NCBI RefSeq assembly: GCF_029227915.1
Contig: NC_079888.1
Span: 496,001-560,000 of the forward strand
Origin: Hydractinia symbiolongicarpus
Lineage: Eukaryota; Cnidaria; Hydrozoa; Anthoathecata; Hydractiniidae
Reading direction: 5' to 3'
Length of the DNA stretch: 64,000 nucleotides
Shown: positions 63,473 to 64,000 of the stretch, piece after piece
How positions within the stretch are numbered: the stretch's first letter is position 1
How the letters are laid out: each line of letters starts with the position of its first letter
Made by a program: the position numbers and the translations under genes
The notes under the pieces: model-generated
The model's database searches: none
Seen by the model: the letters and a program-made list of their open reading frames with translations, nothing else
What the model was told of the DNA's origin: nothing

Positions 63473-64000
63473 ACTAACGGATAGGATTGGTCCCACAGTA
63501 AAAAATGACTTATTTATCGAAATTTTTAAATGAAGCGCTACCACAGGGTCCAGTGTAATCGCTGAGTTCCAGCAATCATGTCAAATTAAGAAGATTGTCA
63601 TTCCTTGGAGACCAAGTGACTCATTTATCACATTTAGCAGGTCACAGTCCAGAATCAGTTCAATTAAGTCCCACAGTCAATCGTTTCACTTTTAAAAGCG
63701 ATAAAACTTAGTAATACCGGAAGAAATCGCTCAATACATGTTAGTGTGAATCTTTGACGCAACCGTTGTAACTCAAACGGATTGACACCGTTAGAAAGTC
63801 AATGAAATCTAGTTTTTGGAACTGTCTCTATTTCTTCAGCGCGAACTAACGGCTAGGATTGGCCCCACAGTAAAAAATGAGATATTTATATTAATTTTTA
63901 AATAAAGTGCTCCCACAGCGCCCGGTGTAATCGCTGAGTTCCGGCAATCATGTTGAGTTAAAAAGAATGTTATTTCTTGGAGTCCAATTGGCTCATTTAT
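63473..64000. repeat. Second copy of the 61987-62729 segment, cut by the window edge
   Basis: Monomer 63473 and the partial at 63845 match 61987 and 62359, four monomers (about 1486 bp) earlier, including the private GCTCAATACATG and AAAGTGCTCCC. A new tetramer-scale duplication therefore runs off the right edge. Confidence 0.88.
63845..64000. repeat. Partial monomer at the right edge
   Basis: The last 156 bases are the beginning of another monomer (GGCCCCACAG / GAGATATTTATATT variant), cut by the end of the window. Its best matches are the monomers starting at 62359, 56781, 55665, 61243 and 11880. The array therefore continues to the right of the window. Confidence 0.95.

Larger units (their letters stand above)
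1..64000. repeat. Satellite DNA array, ~372-bp monomer, 172 complete copies plus a partial
   Basis: The start motif ACTAACGG, or close variants such as ACAAACGG and GAAATAACGG, recurs every 370-373 bases across the entire window, always on the same strand. Examples of starts are 1, 373, 744, 1117, 1488, 1860, 2232, 2604, and at the far end 62359, 62730, 63101, 63473, 63845. The only other spacings are six of 348-349 bases caused by a shared 25-bp deletion. No foreign sequence is inserted anywhere. Every stretch longer than 300 bases without a gene in this window is this satellite. The monomer is about 36% GC. Arrays of this size and uniformity are known from eukaryotic centromeric and pericentromeric heterochromatin; placement on a chromosome is inference. 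The family is not one I recognise. Confidence 0.98.

Noticed and set aside
1-64000. CRISPR array
   Set aside because: The repeat unit is about 372 bp with no unique spacers; the adjoining sequence is the next monomer.
1-64000. rRNA, tRNA, telomere repeats, transposable elements, prokaryotic genes or operons
   Set aside because: I searched by eye for conserved rRNA or tRNA motifs, short telomeric repeats, long terminal or inverted repeats and long open frames and saw none; the 372-bp register is never broken.

Overview
The whole window is one uninterrupted satellite-DNA array. From first to last base it is a head-to-tail tandem repeat with a monomer of about 372 bp (individual monomers 370-373 bp), all in the same orientation. 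I placed 172 complete monomers, using the near-invariant start ACTAACGG (or close variants) as phase mark, plus a 156-bp partial monomer at the right edge. No insertion, inversion, transposon, RNA gene or credible protein gene interrupts the register. Base composition is about 36% GC (counted in the first monomer). A 64-kb homogeneous array of this kind points to a eukaryotic nuclear genome, most likely centromeric, pericentromeric or other heterochromatin. I do not recognise the family and cannot name the organism. CpG is not depleted in the monomer I counted, which hints at a genome with little germline CpG methylation.

Monomers fall into two main sequence groups that also occur as hybrids. 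Group A carries CGAGTTAAAAAGAATG mid-monomer and TTTCACTTTTAAAAGCG further on. Group B carries AAATTAAGAAGAATGTC and GGTTCACCGTTAAAAGCG, and often AACAAAATCAC and GTTAAAAAGACAATG. Group A dominates 1-38 kb, with short B islands near 9, 11, 18 and 21 kb. Group B becomes common from about 38.6 kb to 62 kb. A subset of B monomers shares a 25-bp deletion at the monomer junction (six copies), which marks common descent.

There is no single higher-order repeat. The array is a patchwork of overlapping duplications of 1, 2, 3, 4, 8 and 12 monomers: periods of 372, 744, about 1116, 1464, 1488, 2952, 2975 and 4462 bp. It also holds older displaced copies 3.3 to 52 kb apart. The 2975-bp pair (2310-8259) and the 4462-bp pair (28944-37998) look almost identical, so they are recent events (or assembly effects). 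Several monomers are clear hybrids made by unequal exchange inside a monomer.

Region by region: 1-8259 is A-type, built from a trimer duplication nested in an 8-monomer duplication. 8260-12251 is mixed A/B. 12252-17459 is A-type. 17460-24611 holds a 2952-bp duplication followed by a trimer duplication. 24612-28943 is A-type with single-monomer duplications. 28944-37998 is the 12-monomer duplication. 37999-49605 is mixed, with dimer and tetramer duplications. 49606-64000 is the most mixed part, with repeated trimers and a displaced 14-monomer homology. There are no genes to relate to one another; the biology here is satellite evolution.
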